NCBI RefSeq assembly: GCF_009720865.1 | Contig: NZ_WNLA01000004.1 | Location: forward strand, 248,001 to 312,000 | Origin: Pseudoduganella ginsengisoli | GTDB lineage: Bacteria; Pseudomonadota; Gammaproteobacteria; Burkholderiales; Burkholderiaceae_D | DNA: 64,000 bases | Direction of reading: 5' to 3' | Shown: positions 46,661 to 56,400 of the stretch, piece by piece | Layout: every line of letters starts with the position of its first letter | Numbering within the stretch: the first letter of the stretch is position 1 | The notes under the pieces: model-generated | What the model saw: only the letters and a program-made list of their open reading frames with translations | The model's database searches: none | What the model was told of the DNA's origin: nothing | Translations under genes and position numbers: made by a program

Positions 46661-48427
46661 ATGAGCGCTGCCGCATCGGACAAACTGCAACACGGCTTCC
46701 CCACGCCAGGTCCGCAATCGCCCACCGGCCAGGAAGTCATGGATCACTTGTTTTTCCTTTCCAATGCCGGCTGGAAGCAGGCGCGGGAAACGGTGCCCTA
46801 TGACCACGTGATTGTCGGTTCCGGCTTTTGCGCGCTGGCCTTTGCGCAGCGCACCCGCGAAAAATATCCGACGGCGAAAATCCTCATTGTCGAACGCGGC
46901 GCGTTCTTCTTGCCGGAACACTTCCAGAACTTGCCGCTGCCATTCAAGAACACGATCGGCGGCCTGTCGGAAACGTTCCCATGGACCCTGTCTGCCAAAA
47001 CCGTGGCCGGGACGGCGGACCAGCAGCGCTACATTCACTGGCAGCATGGCATGGTGCCATTCTTTGGCGGCCGCTCGACCTTGTGGTCGGCGTGGTGTCC
47101 GCGCCCGAACCGCGATGAAATGGATGGCTGGCCCGGCGCCACCATCAGCGCGGCCCACGAATACTTTGGCAGTGCGGAAAAACTGCTGCGCGTGCGCAAA
47201 GTCGACCAGGTGGACAAGGACTTGAGCGCAGCGGAAACGCAGGTGGTCGCCAGGACCCGCCCCGTGTACGGCGCATTGCAAAAAGCCGTGCAGACCCTGC
47301 TGGAAGAAAAGCGCACGACAATACCGGGTGTGTACCGCACGGAAGCGGCGCCGCTGGCGTGCGACGCGGAAAGTCTCGATGGCATCGATTTCCAAAAATT
47401 TTCCACGCCAGGCGATTTGCTGGCGCTGGCCGGCGTGCGTTTGGGCGAGGCGGGCAGCGCGGGTGGCTGTATCGATATCGCGACCCACTGCGAGGTGGAA
47501 AAAATCATCCAGCAAGATGGCACGGCCACGGCGCTGCAGACATCGCGCGGCATCTTGCCGCTGGGGAGCGCCAACCTGATCCTGGCCATGGGCACCTTGC
47601 CGCCGGCCACGCTGGTGCGCAATTCCTTCCCCGATGCGCCGAATGTGGGCGAACGGTTTACCGCGCACTTTATTACCGCCATCGTCGCGCGCGTGCCGAA
47701 AGCATTGCTGGACCCGAATGGCGAATTCGGCGACCTGGAACTGGGCGCGTGCTATGTGGCGGGTGTGGCCGATGGCGACTACAAGCAGCAATTCCACATT
47801 CAATTGTCGGCGCTGTCGGACAAGAACCCGAAACAGAATGCCGGCACGGCCTTGCGCTACATGCCGGACGTGGTGGCCACGGCTACCCAGACGCAGCTGG
47901 AAACGTCGCCGGACCACGTGGTGTTTGTGTGCGCCGTGCTGGGCGAACTGGATTACCGCAACCGCGACAACTGGTTCCGCACCAACCCGCAGGATGGCAA
48001 CCTGGTCACCAATTCGCTGCTGCAAATCCAGGAAAGCGCCGCAGACCAGAAAACCTGGGATGCGATGGATAACGCCACCTTCGACGTGCTGGAGCGTGTA
48101 CTGGGCAAGGGCGCCGGCCAAACCGAATACTGGTTTGGCACGCCGGAACCGTCCAATCCCGATGCGGGCTATTGGGCCAGCGCGCGCCCCTCTGTTGCCC
48201 AGCGCCGGGTTTCCGGCCTCGTGCATGAAGGGTCGTCGCTGTATATCGGCGAAGAGCAGGATGCGCCGGTCGATACCGACTACAAGCTGCGCGGCAGCTC
48301 GAATGTCTACGTGACGGGCGGCGGCCTGTGGCCACAGGGCGGTTCGTGGAATCCCACGATGACGATGGTGGCGCTGGCGCAAGACTTGGCGGACAAGCTG
48401 GGCCGGAAAGGTCAGGGCCATGCTTGA
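46661..48427 (+). CDS. GMC-type FAD oxidoreductase
   Basis: 588 residues, AGGAG upstream. The FAD site is VPYDHVIVGSGFCALAFAQR, with Cys inside the usual GxGxxG pattern, and ILIVERG for the ribose. GMVPFFGGRSTLWSAWCPRP is a GMC block and the end has VTGGGLWPQGGSWNPTMTMV, the conserved substrate-side motif with His replaced by Ser and Asn close by. No signal peptide is visible. The donor substrate is unknown. The PAS-DUF985 gene overlaps its end by eight bases, so the two are translationally coupled. Confidence 0.85.
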   Translation: MSAAASDKLQHGFPTPGPQSPTGQEVMDHLFFLSNAGWKQARETVPYDHVIVGSGFCALAFAQRTREKYPTAKILIVERGAFFLPEHFQNLPLPFKNTIGGLSETFPWTLSAKTVAGTADQQRYIHWQHGMVPFFGGRSTLWSAWCPRPNRDEMDGWPGATISAAHEYFGSAEKLLRVRKVDQVDKDLSAAETQVVARTRPVYGALQKAVQTLLEEKRTTIPGVYRTEAAPLACDAESLDGIDFQKFSTPGDLLALAGVRLGEAGSAGGCIDIATHCEVEKIIQQDGTATALQTSRGILPLGSANLILAMGTLPPATLVRNSFPDAPNVGERFTAHFITAIVARVPKALLDPNGEFGDLELGACYVAGVADGDYKQQFHIQLSALSDKNPKQNAGTALRYMPDVVATATQTQLETSPDHVVFVCAVLGELDYRNRDNWFRTNPQDGNLVTNSLLQIQESAADQKTWDAMDNATFDVLERVLGKGAGQTEYWFGTPEPSNPDAGYWASARPSVAQRRVSGLVHEGSSLYIGEEQDAPVDTDYKLRGSSNVYVTGGGLWPQGGSWNPTMTMVALAQDLADKLGRKGQGHA

Positions 48428-49301
48428 GACTTTATTGAAAACCGATCCGCCCATGACAGTGGAAGATGTCATGGATAAATGCGACGGCATTTATCTGTGC
48501 TTCAAGGATAAAAATTCCACCTTCTTGTGGTGCAACGAAAACTTTGCCAGGCTCACGGGACAGACCAAGGATGACATCATCGGCAAGGTCGACCAGCGCG
48601 CCGAGCACGTCAAGTTCGACCAGCAAGTCATGGCCAGCGGCAAGCCCGTGCTGAACCTGCATGAAAGCATTACCGTGCCGGATGGCCAGGGCGGCATGCG
48701 GGAAGTGCAGATCGTCACGCAAAAGGGCCTGCTGCGCCAGCCTGGCACCGGCGACATTATCGGCATTACCGTCTGCTTTGCTTTGCAGGAAAGTGCCGAT
48801 GACTGGATCGGCAAGCTGGGCTTGAAGCAGATTGATTTGGGCGGCTACTTTGCTCCGGCAGCCGATTCGGGCGACAGCGCACTGAAATTTGCGCTGCCGG
48901 AACGGTACAACGGCGACCGGCGCCATTACTCCACCAATTACTACCTGCTGAGGGATCCGCAAGTGTTGCAGCTGCACAGCCTGAACCAGGATGAGCAATG
49001 GTTTTACCATGCGGGCAATCCGATACGCCTGCATTGCTTTACGCCGGACGGGCGCTATCTGACCATGGACGTGGGGTCGGACCTGTCGCGCGGGCAAGCC
49101 TTGCAGGCTGTGGCCCCGCACGGCAGCTGGTTTGGCGGTGAAATCCTGGAGGGCGGCTATGGCTTGTTTGGCTGCAGCCTGGCGCCGGGATGGGCGCCGG
49201 CGGACTCACTCCGGCCGACCGTGCAGCAACTGGCGCAGCTGAAGGCGCAATTCCCGCAGCAGGCCGATGTCATCGGCCGGTTAAGTACCCCGGCGCTGTG
49301 A
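48420..49301 (+). CDS. PAS domain fused to a DUF985 (cupin) domain
   Basis: 293 residues. The first half is a PAS domain (CDGIYLCFKDKNSTFLWCNE, FARLTGQTKDDIIGK). From about residue 150 the sequence turns into the DUF985 cupin pattern: STNYYLLRDPQVLQLHSLNQ, DEQWFYHAGNPIRLH, LQAVAPHGSWFGGE and GYGLFGCSLAPGWAPAD. I know of no characterised protein with this pairing. It may sense a ligand and act on a sugar or other small metabolite with the coupled GMC enzyme (inference). Confidence 0.8.
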   Translation: MLETLLKTDPPMTVEDVMDKCDGIYLCFKDKNSTFLWCNENFARLTGQTKDDIIGKVDQRAEHVKFDQQVMASGKPVLNLHESITVPDGQGGMREVQIVTQKGLLRQPGTGDIIGITVCFALQESADDWIGKLGLKQIDLGGYFAPAADSGDSALKFALPERYNGDRRHYSTNYYLLRDPQVLQLHSLNQDEQWFYHAGNPIRLHCFTPDGRYLTMDVGSDLSRGQALQAVAPHGSWFGGEILEGGYGLFGCSLAPGWAPADSLRPTVQQLAQLKAQFPQQADVIGRLSTPAL

Positions 49302-49338
49302 TGTGGCGTACGCCGGCCCGCAGCACCGGGGCCGGCGG

Positions 49339-50013
49339 TTAGCGTGCCGCAGGCGGGCGGAATTCCAGCAATCCCCGCTGATACGTTTCCCTGACTTCCG
49401 CAATGGGCTGGTGTTCGCGTGTGTACAGCACGGCGCTGTGTTCAAACAGGGCGTCAGGGATCGCCATGCGGGCCGCGCTGGCTGCGGCCGGCGGGGGGCT
49501 GTTTTCCCAGTGTTCCGGCAATGGCGACCACAGGGTTGTCGCCGCATACGTGCGGCGGTAGGGCGCCAGCGGCAAGACGGCTTTGCCAAACGGCGTGTCG
49601 GTTTCTTCCAGCAAGCGGTTCATGGCCGGCGTCAGGCGGCTGGGGACGTACCAGTTGTCTGCTTCGGACAGCAAGTGTTCGCCACAATACAGTTGCACAC
49701 GGCGGTATTGGATGGGCGTGTCCGGCGCCACCTCCAGCCGTGCGCGCAATTCCGCTGTGGCGGGTTTATCTGTGCCGCGCAACAGGCGCGCGACGACTTT
49801 GGGTTCGGCGGCCATCGCATGGTCGCCGCACCATTTTTCCAGCGACAGCGTGGCGCTGGTGCTGGCCAGGATATTGGCGTTCAAGGTTTGCAGCAGCGCC
49901 TGGGCTTGCAGGCGGGCCATGTCATTGTCGGGCCATGCAGGCGGTTCGGCGGCGCAGGCTGTGGCGGTTGCCAGCAACAGTGCGCCGGCCCAGTGGGAAA
50001 ATGTTCGCTGCAC
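49339..50013 (-). CDS. Exported protein with UbiC/chorismate-lyase-like motifs
   Basis: 224 residues. An N-terminal signal (GALLLATATACAAEP) could also be a lipobox-like TAC. The body has YRRVQLYCGEHLLSEADNWY and RLTPAMNRLLEETDTPFGKAV, which resemble the chorismate lyase/UTRA fold. As it is exported it is unlikely to make 4-hydroxybenzoate. Function unknown. Confidence 0.6.
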   Translation of the reverse strand: MQRTFSHWAGALLLATATACAAEPPAWPDNDMARLQAQALLQTLNANILASTSATLSLEKWCGDHAMAAEPKVVARLLRGTDKPATAELRARLEVAPDTPIQYRRVQLYCGEHLLSEADNWYVPSRLTPAMNRLLEETDTPFGKAVLPLAPYRRTYAATTLWSPLPEHWENSPPPAAASAARMAIPDALFEHSAVLYTREHQPIAEVRETYQRGLLEFRPPAAR

Positions 50014-50031
50014 GGTTTTCTCCGCGAATGC

Positions 50032-50069
50032 AAAAAGCCGTTGATCTCGGCTGAAATCAACGGCTTTTT
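50032..50069 (-). terminator. Terminator of tRNA-fMet
   Basis: AAAAAGCCGTTGAT and ATCAACGGCTTTTT form a 14-pair stem; the T run is read on the minus strand six bases after the tRNA CCA. Confidence 0.85.
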
Positions 50070-50075
50070 AGTATC

Positions 50076-50152
50076 TGGTTGCGGGGACAGGATTTGAACC
50101 TGTGACCTTCGGGTTATGAGCCCGACGAGCTGCCAGACTGCTCCACCCCGCG
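50076..50152 (-). tRNA. Initiator tRNA-fMet (CAT)
   Basis: 77 bases with encoded CCA. It starts CGCGGGGTGGAGCAGTCTGG, the unpaired first C and the three G-C pairs in the anticodon stem (TCGGGCTCATAACCCGA) mark it as the initiator. Confidence 0.98.
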
Positions 50153-50164
50153 TCTGAGCCCGCT

Positions 50165-50193
50165 ATTATATAGACCCGATATGCAATCCGCAA
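50165..50193 (-). promoter_or_regulatory. Promoter of tRNA-fMet
   Basis: On the minus strand TTGCGG, 17-base spacer, TATAAT, with a GC-rich discriminator before the tRNA. Confidence 0.75.
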
Positions 50194-50199
50194 GGGTCA

Positions 50200-51351
50200 T
50201 TATGCGGTTTCTAGTTTCCACAGCGATGTGACCTCGGCGGCACGGGCCGCGTGCAGCGGATCGGACGCATCCGTGGCTTTGCCGTGCGTCGGGCGCACGT
50301 CGTGGCGCTGCTTGACTTTCAGCCCGGCTGCAGCGATCCATTCCAGCAATTGCTCACGCGGGCGCAATCCCAGGTGCTCGGCCAGGTCGGACAAGATCAG
50401 CCAGCCTTCGCCGCCTGGCAGCAAATGGTCTTTCAAACCGGCCAGGAAGCCGCGCAGCATGGCGCTGTCCGGGTCGTACACAGCATATTCAATGGGCGAG
50501 CTGGGGCGGGCAGGGACCCATGGCGGATTGCACACGACGAGATTGGCGCGGCCTTCCGGGAACAAATTGGTTTTCAACAGTTCCACTTGTTCATTGACGC
50601 CCAGCAGCGCCAGGTTTTCCTTCGCACACGACAGTGCGCGCGGGTCTTGGTCGGTGGCAATGATGCGGGGAATGCCGCGCCTGGCCAGCACGGCCGACAG
50701 GACGCCCGTGCCGACGCCGATATCAAACGCGAGTTTCGTATTGGCCGGCAGCGGGACGTCATTGACCAGCGCCACATATTCGCCCCGCACGGGCGAGAAC
50801 ACGCCATAGTGCGGATGGATGCGCTCGCCCAATGCGGGAATCATGACGCCATTGCGGCGCCATTCATGCGCGCCGATCAGGCCCAGCAATTCGCGCAGCG
50901 ATGCAATGAACGGCTGTTCGCCTTTGCCATACGCTTCATTGCATGCCTGCTTGACGTCCGGTGCGCGGCGCAGCGGGATCGTGTAATCCGCATCGAAAGG
51001 AATCAGCAGCATGGCCAATGTGCGGCCCCGCTGCGATTGCGCCTGACGGTGCAGGTGGAACGCTTCCGTTGGCGTGGCCGGTACTTTGACAGCCTTGGAT
51101 TTTTTCGGCTTGCCGCTGCGGTCGGCGCGGCGTGCAAGCGCTTGCAGCAATTGTTTCGCGTTCTGGTAATCGCCGCGCCACAGCAGCGCCGTTCCTTCGC
51201 AGGCAAGGCGGTAGGCGGTATCGGCATTGGTCGTGTCGTCGGCAATGGCGACCCGCTTGGGCGGCGGCATGCCGCTTTCGGAACGCCAGCGGGCGGAGTG
51301 CTGTTCGCCGTTTTCTGTCCAGTGGATGAGTTGAGGCGCGGAGGAGTCCAT
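50200..51351 (-). CDS. Class I SAM-dependent methyltransferase (MTS/HemK-like)
   Basis: 383 residues. FDIGVGTGVLSAVLARRGIP is motif I and LVVCNPPWVPARPS the NPPW motif seen in N-methyltransferases of glutamine, adenine or guanine. About 170 residues precede the catalytic domain and lack a clear family match. The target could be a protein glutamine or RNA base. It stands alone between tRNA-fMet and a terminator. Confidence 0.85.
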   Translation of the reverse strand: MDSSAPQLIHWTENGEQHSARWRSESGMPPPKRVAIADDTTNADTAYRLACEGTALLWRGDYQNAKQLLQALARRADRSGKPKKSKAVKVPATPTEAFHLHRQAQSQRGRTLAMLLIPFDADYTIPLRRAPDVKQACNEAYGKGEQPFIASLRELLGLIGAHEWRRNGVMIPALGERIHPHYGVFSPVRGEYVALVNDVPLPANTKLAFDIGVGTGVLSAVLARRGIPRIIATDQDPRALSCAKENLALLGVNEQVELLKTNLFPEGRANLVVCNPPWVPARPSSPIEYAVYDPDSAMLRGFLAGLKDHLLPGGEGWLILSDLAEHLGLRPREQLLEWIAAAGLKVKQRHDVRPTHGKATDASDPLHAARAAEVTSLWKLETA

Positions 51352-51377
51352 AAGTTCTTCTTGTTAGGTAAACGCAA

Positions 51378-51401
51378 AACCGCCGCGCAATGGCGGCGGT
51401 T
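51378..51401 (-). terminator. Terminator behind the gene at 51432-52358
   Basis: AACCGCCGC and GCGGCGGTT pair with a short loop; on the minus strand TTTTGCGTTT follows. It lies 27 bases before the methyltransferase start. Confidence 0.65.
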
Positions 51402-51431
51402 CGTGGGGCCCTATTATAAGGGACCGGCGTC

Positions 51432-52358
51432 TCAGCTGGTTTTTTCCGGCGTTGCCACGACTGCCGGGGCAGCAGTTGCGGCAGGTTCTGCTGCCGGCGC
51501 AGTGGCGGCAGCAGCGCTGGCCACGGCATCGGCCTGCGCTTCGGCCAGCGCACCCGGCGTGGCAGGCAGCGCATCCTTGCCGTATGCGTTGGCGACGGCT
51601 TTGGCGCGGTCGGACGGGTGGTAAATATCTTGCTGTCCCTTGTTGTCCACCAGGTTCAGCAGGCGCAGCGACAGCGTGCCCAGCTTTTGGCCATTGCCGC
51701 CACCCTGGTCTTGCTGCACGACGTCGGACTTCAACGGCTTGTCGAACAGGCGGAACAAGTCTTGCAGGCTGCCCGGGAAGTGTATGTCCGGGAATTGCAC
51801 GGCCGGCAGTGGATCGGCGGCCGAGCGGGGCGCCTGGCCATCTTTGCCAGGTACCGGGGCTGGCACGGACGTGCTCTTGCCTGCCGCAGCTTCCAGCGAC
51901 CGGTCGTATTGCACTTCCACTTCGAAATCAAATTTGCGGCCATCGGCCGTCGTGATCGTGCCCTTGCCGATGAAATGCGAACTTTCCGACAGGCTGAACG
52001 CCGCCGCGTCCGATACGCGGCCGGCGCCTTCGCTGTGCTGGATACCGGCGGCAAACGTCGCCGACGTATCCAGGCTGACATCGTCAAAGGAAATCGTTGC
52101 ATCCTTGCCGGCGTCGCCAAACAATTGCTGGGCAAACGTGCCCACCAGGTTTTGCGCCAGGTCGACTGTCGAATGGCCCAGTGATTCCACGCGCTGCTGC
52201 AAGTCAATGCCGTTTTTCGACAGCGACACGAGATCATTTTTTGCCTTGCTCACCGGCAACGCATCGTCCACGCCGTCGGCGCGAGGTTTATTCTCCGCCT
52301 GGGCAGGCAGGGCAGTGGGCAACAGCGAGCGGGAAGTCAGCGGGCTTAAATTGGTCAT
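51432..52358 (-). CDS. Hypothetical protein, possibly DUF5610-like
   Basis: 308 residues from ATG 52358. There is no signal peptide. A Lys/Asp helical segment (RVESLGHSTVDLAQNLVGTF) is followed by a beta-rich middle (GKGTITTADGRKFDFEVEV), a region ending LSLRLLNLVDNKG, and an Ala/Pro tail. The layout recalls DUF5610 proteins of unknown role. Low-complexity ends suggest a surface or scaffold protein; I cannot name a function. Confidence 0.6.
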   Translation of the reverse strand: MTNLSPLTSRSLLPTALPAQAENKPRADGVDDALPVSKAKNDLVSLSKNGIDLQQRVESLGHSTVDLAQNLVGTFAQQLFGDAGKDATISFDDVSLDTSATFAAGIQHSEGAGRVSDAAAFSLSESSHFIGKGTITTADGRKFDFEVEVQYDRSLEAAAGKSTSVPAPVPGKDGQAPRSAADPLPAVQFPDIHFPGSLQDLFRLFDKPLKSDVVQQDQGGGNGQKLGTLSLRLLNLVDNKGQQDIYHPSDRAKAVANAYGKDALPATPGALAEAQADAVASAAAATAPAAEPAATAAPAVVATPEKTS

Positions 52359-52436
52359 GGCAGCACCCGGCATGGGCTAATGTTAGGCTTTGTTTAATAC
52401 ATCGGCAAAATTCCGGTTTACTTGAGGGGCCGGTGA

Positions 52437-52652
52437 TCAATGGTGGTGATGGTGGTGATGCACTTCACCGGTTTCCACGAACGACTTTACCGCATCTGCC
52501 TGGCCCGTGGCGTGCCGGCGCAATTCACCGCAAGCGCACAGGCCCTGGTAGGGCTGGACGTGCGAGCAAGCCGACACTTTTTGCAAATACAGCGTCACAG
52601 GTTTGTTGCATTTAACACACTTGAAAGTCAGGGTACGGGCTGGTTTGGACAT
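52437..52652 (-). CDS. Small zinc-ribbon-like protein with natural seven-histidine tail
   Basis: 71 residues. Cysteines lie in FKCVKCNKPVTLYL (CxxC) and ACSHVQPYQGLCACGELRRH (C, then CxC), a pattern suited to zinc binding. The last seven residues are all histidine, encoded by CAC/CAT codons. It lies in normal chromosomal context, so it is not a cloning tag. Function unknown; the tail may bind nickel or zinc. Confidence 0.75.
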   Translation of the reverse strand: MSKPARTLTFKCVKCNKPVTLYLQKVSACSHVQPYQGLCACGELRRHATGQADAVKSFVETGEVHHHHHHH

Positions 52653-52696
52653 GGTGAAAAGAATTCGGGTAAAACGCGGATTTTAGCATCCGCGCG

Positions 52697-53167
52697 TCAA
52701 GCCCGGACATCGATGGCTGGCCGTGGTTTAGCATCCGTCGAATATGCTTGCTGCAATTCAACTTGCGCTTCCCGTTCCATTTGCTGGGCCCGTGCGGCCA
52801 CGCTGCGGTCTTGTCCGGATGGATCGGCTGGCGCCAGCGCCGCGGCCTGGATGCGTTCTGCCCGCGCAATGGTTTCCTGCGGCGTGCTGCCTGGGGACGT
52901 ATTGATATTAACTTCGCCGCCCACCGCGTAATTGACGCCATTGGGTCCGCGCTGGTACGTGTAGGTGGGCCAGGACGTGGCCAGGCCGCCGGCTGCCGCC
53001 AGGTGCGCCTGTTCATGCTGGCGCACTTTCGTGTCGGACGCTTTCAGTTTGTCGATTTGCGCCTGCTGTTCCGGCGTCAGCTCCACTTTGTCCTGGCGTG
53101 CGGCTGCCTTGCCGGCCGGCGCGGCGGCAGGTGTGTACGGCGCGGCAGTGACGGCGCTGATACCCAT
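52697..53167 (-). CDS. Putative metalloprotease of the SprA/CJM1_0395 family
   Basis: 156 residues. VRQHEQAHLAAAGG contains HEQAH, an HExxH zinc site, preceded by a Lys-rich helix (LTPEQQAQIDKLKASDTK) and followed by YQRGPNGVNYAVGGEVNI, both typical of this small family. There is no signal peptide. Activity has to be inferred from the motif. Confidence 0.8.
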   Translation of the reverse strand: MGISAVTAAPYTPAAAPAGKAAARQDKVELTPEQQAQIDKLKASDTKVRQHEQAHLAAAGGLATSWPTYTYQRGPNGVNYAVGGEVNINTSPGSTPQETIARAERIQAAALAPADPSGQDRSVAARAQQMEREAQVELQQAYSTDAKPRPAIDVRA

Positions 53168-53318
53168 GGCGGAACGAATGGCGAACGGTCAAACAACCTC
53201 TGACTAACGACAACAACATTGTAACAAGGTGTTGTATTCGGTCCCCGCACGTCAACTGGCCGGCAGCGCCCGCGTTGAACAATTACCGGATAACCGGGTT
53301 CATTCAATGAGGAACGCT

Positions 53319-53474
53319 GTGGAGCAATCGAAACAACCAAGCAAGGAAGCAGTGCGCCAGTGGTTGCGAAAAAACCTGGCGGAACGGCGTCCGCCGCCCG
53401 ACCCGCAGCAAATTCGCCGCGAGTTGGGGTGGGATCTGGTGAAAGTGAACCCGGCGGACGCGAAACGCCGCTAG
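53319..53474 (+). CDS. Small basic hypothetical protein
   Basis: 51 residues from GTG 53319, which has TGAGGAAC five bases upstream; an in-frame ATG at 53307 would add four residues. The product is basic and helical (KEAVRQWLRKNLAERRPPPD, QQIRRELGWDLVKVN). It converges with sbcC. No family recognised. Confidence 0.55.
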   Translation: MEQSKQPSKEAVRQWLRKNLAERRPPPDPQQIRRELGWDLVKVNPADAKRR

Positions 53475-53486
53475 TTACGCCGTTAA

Positions 53487-56400
53487 TTACGTCGTTTGGA
53501 CGGAGACGGTGCTGCGGCCGCCGGCGGACGGCTGCACCAGGATGCGCGTGGAAATCCGCTCCGTCATTTCCTGCACGTGTGAAATCACGCCGACTTTGCG
53601 GCCCATCGCCTGCAAGCCATCGAGCGCATCCATCGCCACCCGCAAGGTTTCGCCATCGAGGCTGCCGAAACCTTCGTCGATGAACAGCGATTCCACACGC
53701 ACGCGGTTTGATGACAGCGACGCCAGGCCCAATGCCAGCGCCAGCGACACGAGGAACGATTCGCCGCCCGACAGCGAATGCACGGAACGCGTTTCGCCGC
53801 CCATGTCCTGGTCGCGCACCAGCAAGCCCAGTGACGGGTTGCTTGGATGGGGAATGCGCTCCAGCTGGTAGCGCCGCGCCAGGTGCGACAAGTGGGCATT
53901 GGCATAGCCCAGCAGCACGTCCAGCGTGAATTGCTGCGCATAGTTGCGGAATTTCTTGCCGTCCGCCGAGCCGATCAAATCCGCCAGGCGCGCCCAGCGC
54001 TGCTCCACGGCTTCCTGCGCTTCGATGTCGTCCATCATGGCGGCGGCGCGCTGGCGCTTGTCGTCATCCTGTGCAATCGACAGGCGGTGCGCGGCCAGCG
54101 TATCGGCAGCCTGGCGGTGCGCCATTGCCAGTTCCTGCATGGCTTGCGCCAGTGTTTCAGCCGTGTATTCGCTGTCGCCGCCGGCAAGGTGCTGTTCACG
54201 CTGCAGGCGGCGTTCCTGCAGGACGGTGGCGGCGCTGGCGGCATGCTGCTCCAGCGCCTGCAACGCTTCACGTTCAGCGCGCACGTCTTCCTCCGTCTGC
54301 GCCAGCAATGCCTGCAAGCCTTCCATCGTCAGCAAGCCGGGATGGGCGGTGACTGCGGCGTCGCCTCCGCTGTCTTCGAACATGTCCGCCACGGCGGGCG
54401 CTACGCTCTCCAGCGCTGCATCGCCAAGGCGTTCGCGGTTGAATTCGCGCAGCCACAGCGCCAGGCGCTGTTCCGCATTGCGGGCGCTGTCGCGCAGGGC
54501 CGCCACGCGGCTGGCCGCCTGCGCACACGCCTCTTCGGCGCGCGCATGCTGCTGCAACGCCTGCTGGCTGGCTTGCTGTTGCGCCGCCATGCGCTCGCGC
54601 GCCGCATCGATAGCGGCCTGCAGCTGAACTTCGACGTCGCGCACTTCCTTGCCGCCCCACAGCGCCATGCGCTGTTCCTGCAGTGCGATGACGCCCGTAT
54701 CGGCAGCCGCATACGCTGCGCGCGCCGCCGCCGCATCGGCGCCCGTGCGTGCCTGGATATCGGCCAGCGCCTGCACTTCGGTGTCGAGCTGGGAAATGGC
54801 GGCGGCCCGTTCATCGGCTTGCGTGCGCTGCGTCTGCCATTGCCGGGCTTCCGCGCGGCGCGCATCATGGAATGCTTCCGGCGCGCTGCGCCACGCATCT
54901 TTCCACTCATCGTTCACCGTGTCGCCGCCGCTGAAGGCGCTGTCCAGTTCATCGAGCAGGCCGGCCAGCTGCTGCGCGGTTTCAATGCGCTTTTCATCAA
55001 GCGCGCGGTAATCGGCAATCGCTTGCGCCAGCGCGGCGGCAGACTGCGTGGCGGCAGCTTGCGCGCGCTGGTGTTCCGCCACGGCCAGGTCGACGCCTTT
55101 TTGCGCGGCATCGCGCGCAGCCTGGGCGCGGCGCCACGCTTGCTCCTGCTGTTCCAGCTGCTGCATGCCGTTGCGGGCAGCGGACAATTGCTGCGCCAGC
55201 CACGCGGCGCGCGCGCCGGCCAGATCGGCGTCGGCTGCTTCTGCCACGGCGTTGCCGGTCAGCCATGGATCGAGCGCATCCGGCGCGCTGTGCGCCGCTT
55301 CGTGCGCCAGCGGGTGCGCCTGCCATTGCACAATCAATTGATCCAGTGCGCCTTGCAATGACTGCTGTTCGATGCCGATGGCTGCCAGGCGCTCGATGCA
55401 CGACTGGACGGCGGCGCGCTGCGCCGCCTGCTGTTCGATATTCTTTTGCAGCTGGTCGCGGCAGCGCAGCACGTCGGCCTGCAGCGTATGCAGCATCGAC
55501 GCCAGCGCGCCGTCATCGTGGCGGTACGGGTGGTCGTGGGCGCCGCATACGGGGCAAGGCGTGTCGTCTTCCAGCGTGGCGCGCAGCTTTTCCACGCTTT
55601 CGCCGCACGCGGCTTCAGCCAGCTTCAACGCTTTTTCCGCCGCGCCGAATTCCGCCATGATGACGGCGTAGCCATGCTGCGCGGCGGCCAGCGCGGTTTC
55701 CGCCGTGGCGCGGCTGGTGCGCAACGTGGCGGACTGGCTGTCCAGCTGCGCGTGGCGTTCCGCCTTGCCCTGCAATTCGCTCCACAATTTGTCGGCGCCG
55801 GCCAGCTGGTCGCGCCGCGCTTCCCATGCGCGGCGCTGCGTTTGCAAGGTGTCCGCATCGAAGGCGGCCAGCGCCGCGTCAGCCTGCCTGCGCTGTTCTT
55901 GCGCGGCGTCCAGCTTTTCCACGGCGGCGGCCAGCGCGGCTTTGGCGCGGCCATCTTCTTCGCGGTAGCGTGCGCCGTTTTGCTGGATCGCCGTCAGCGC
56001 CTGGTGATGCTTGTCGGCCTGGGATTGCGCATGGCCAGCTTGCGCGAACAGCAGGTCCCATTTTTCCCACCGCTCCGCCAATGGCTGCCATGGCGCGTGC
56101 TGCGCCAGCCAGTCCAGCCCATGCTGCTGCGCCGCCTGCATTTGGCGCCGTTCGCTTTGCTTGCTGTGCAGCGCGGCTTTGGCTTGCGCATCGGCTTTGT
56201 TGGCAGCTTCCAGCACGCCGGACGCCTGCTTGTGGGCGGGCAGCAGCGCTTCGATGCGGGCATCGAGTGCGCGCGCCTGGTCCAGTTGCGGACCGGCGTT
56301 GCGCTGCGCGCTTTCTGCCTGCGCCAGCGCGGCTTCGGCCTGCTGCTGTGCCGTGATGGCTTGCTTGTGGCCGGCCAGCGCCTGTTCCATGGTTTGCGCA

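Noticed and set aside
52437..52460. The His7 tail as a vector or cloning artefact
   Set aside because: The sequence on both sides is ordinary chromosomal coding sequence in continuous order, and the histidine codons are mixed.
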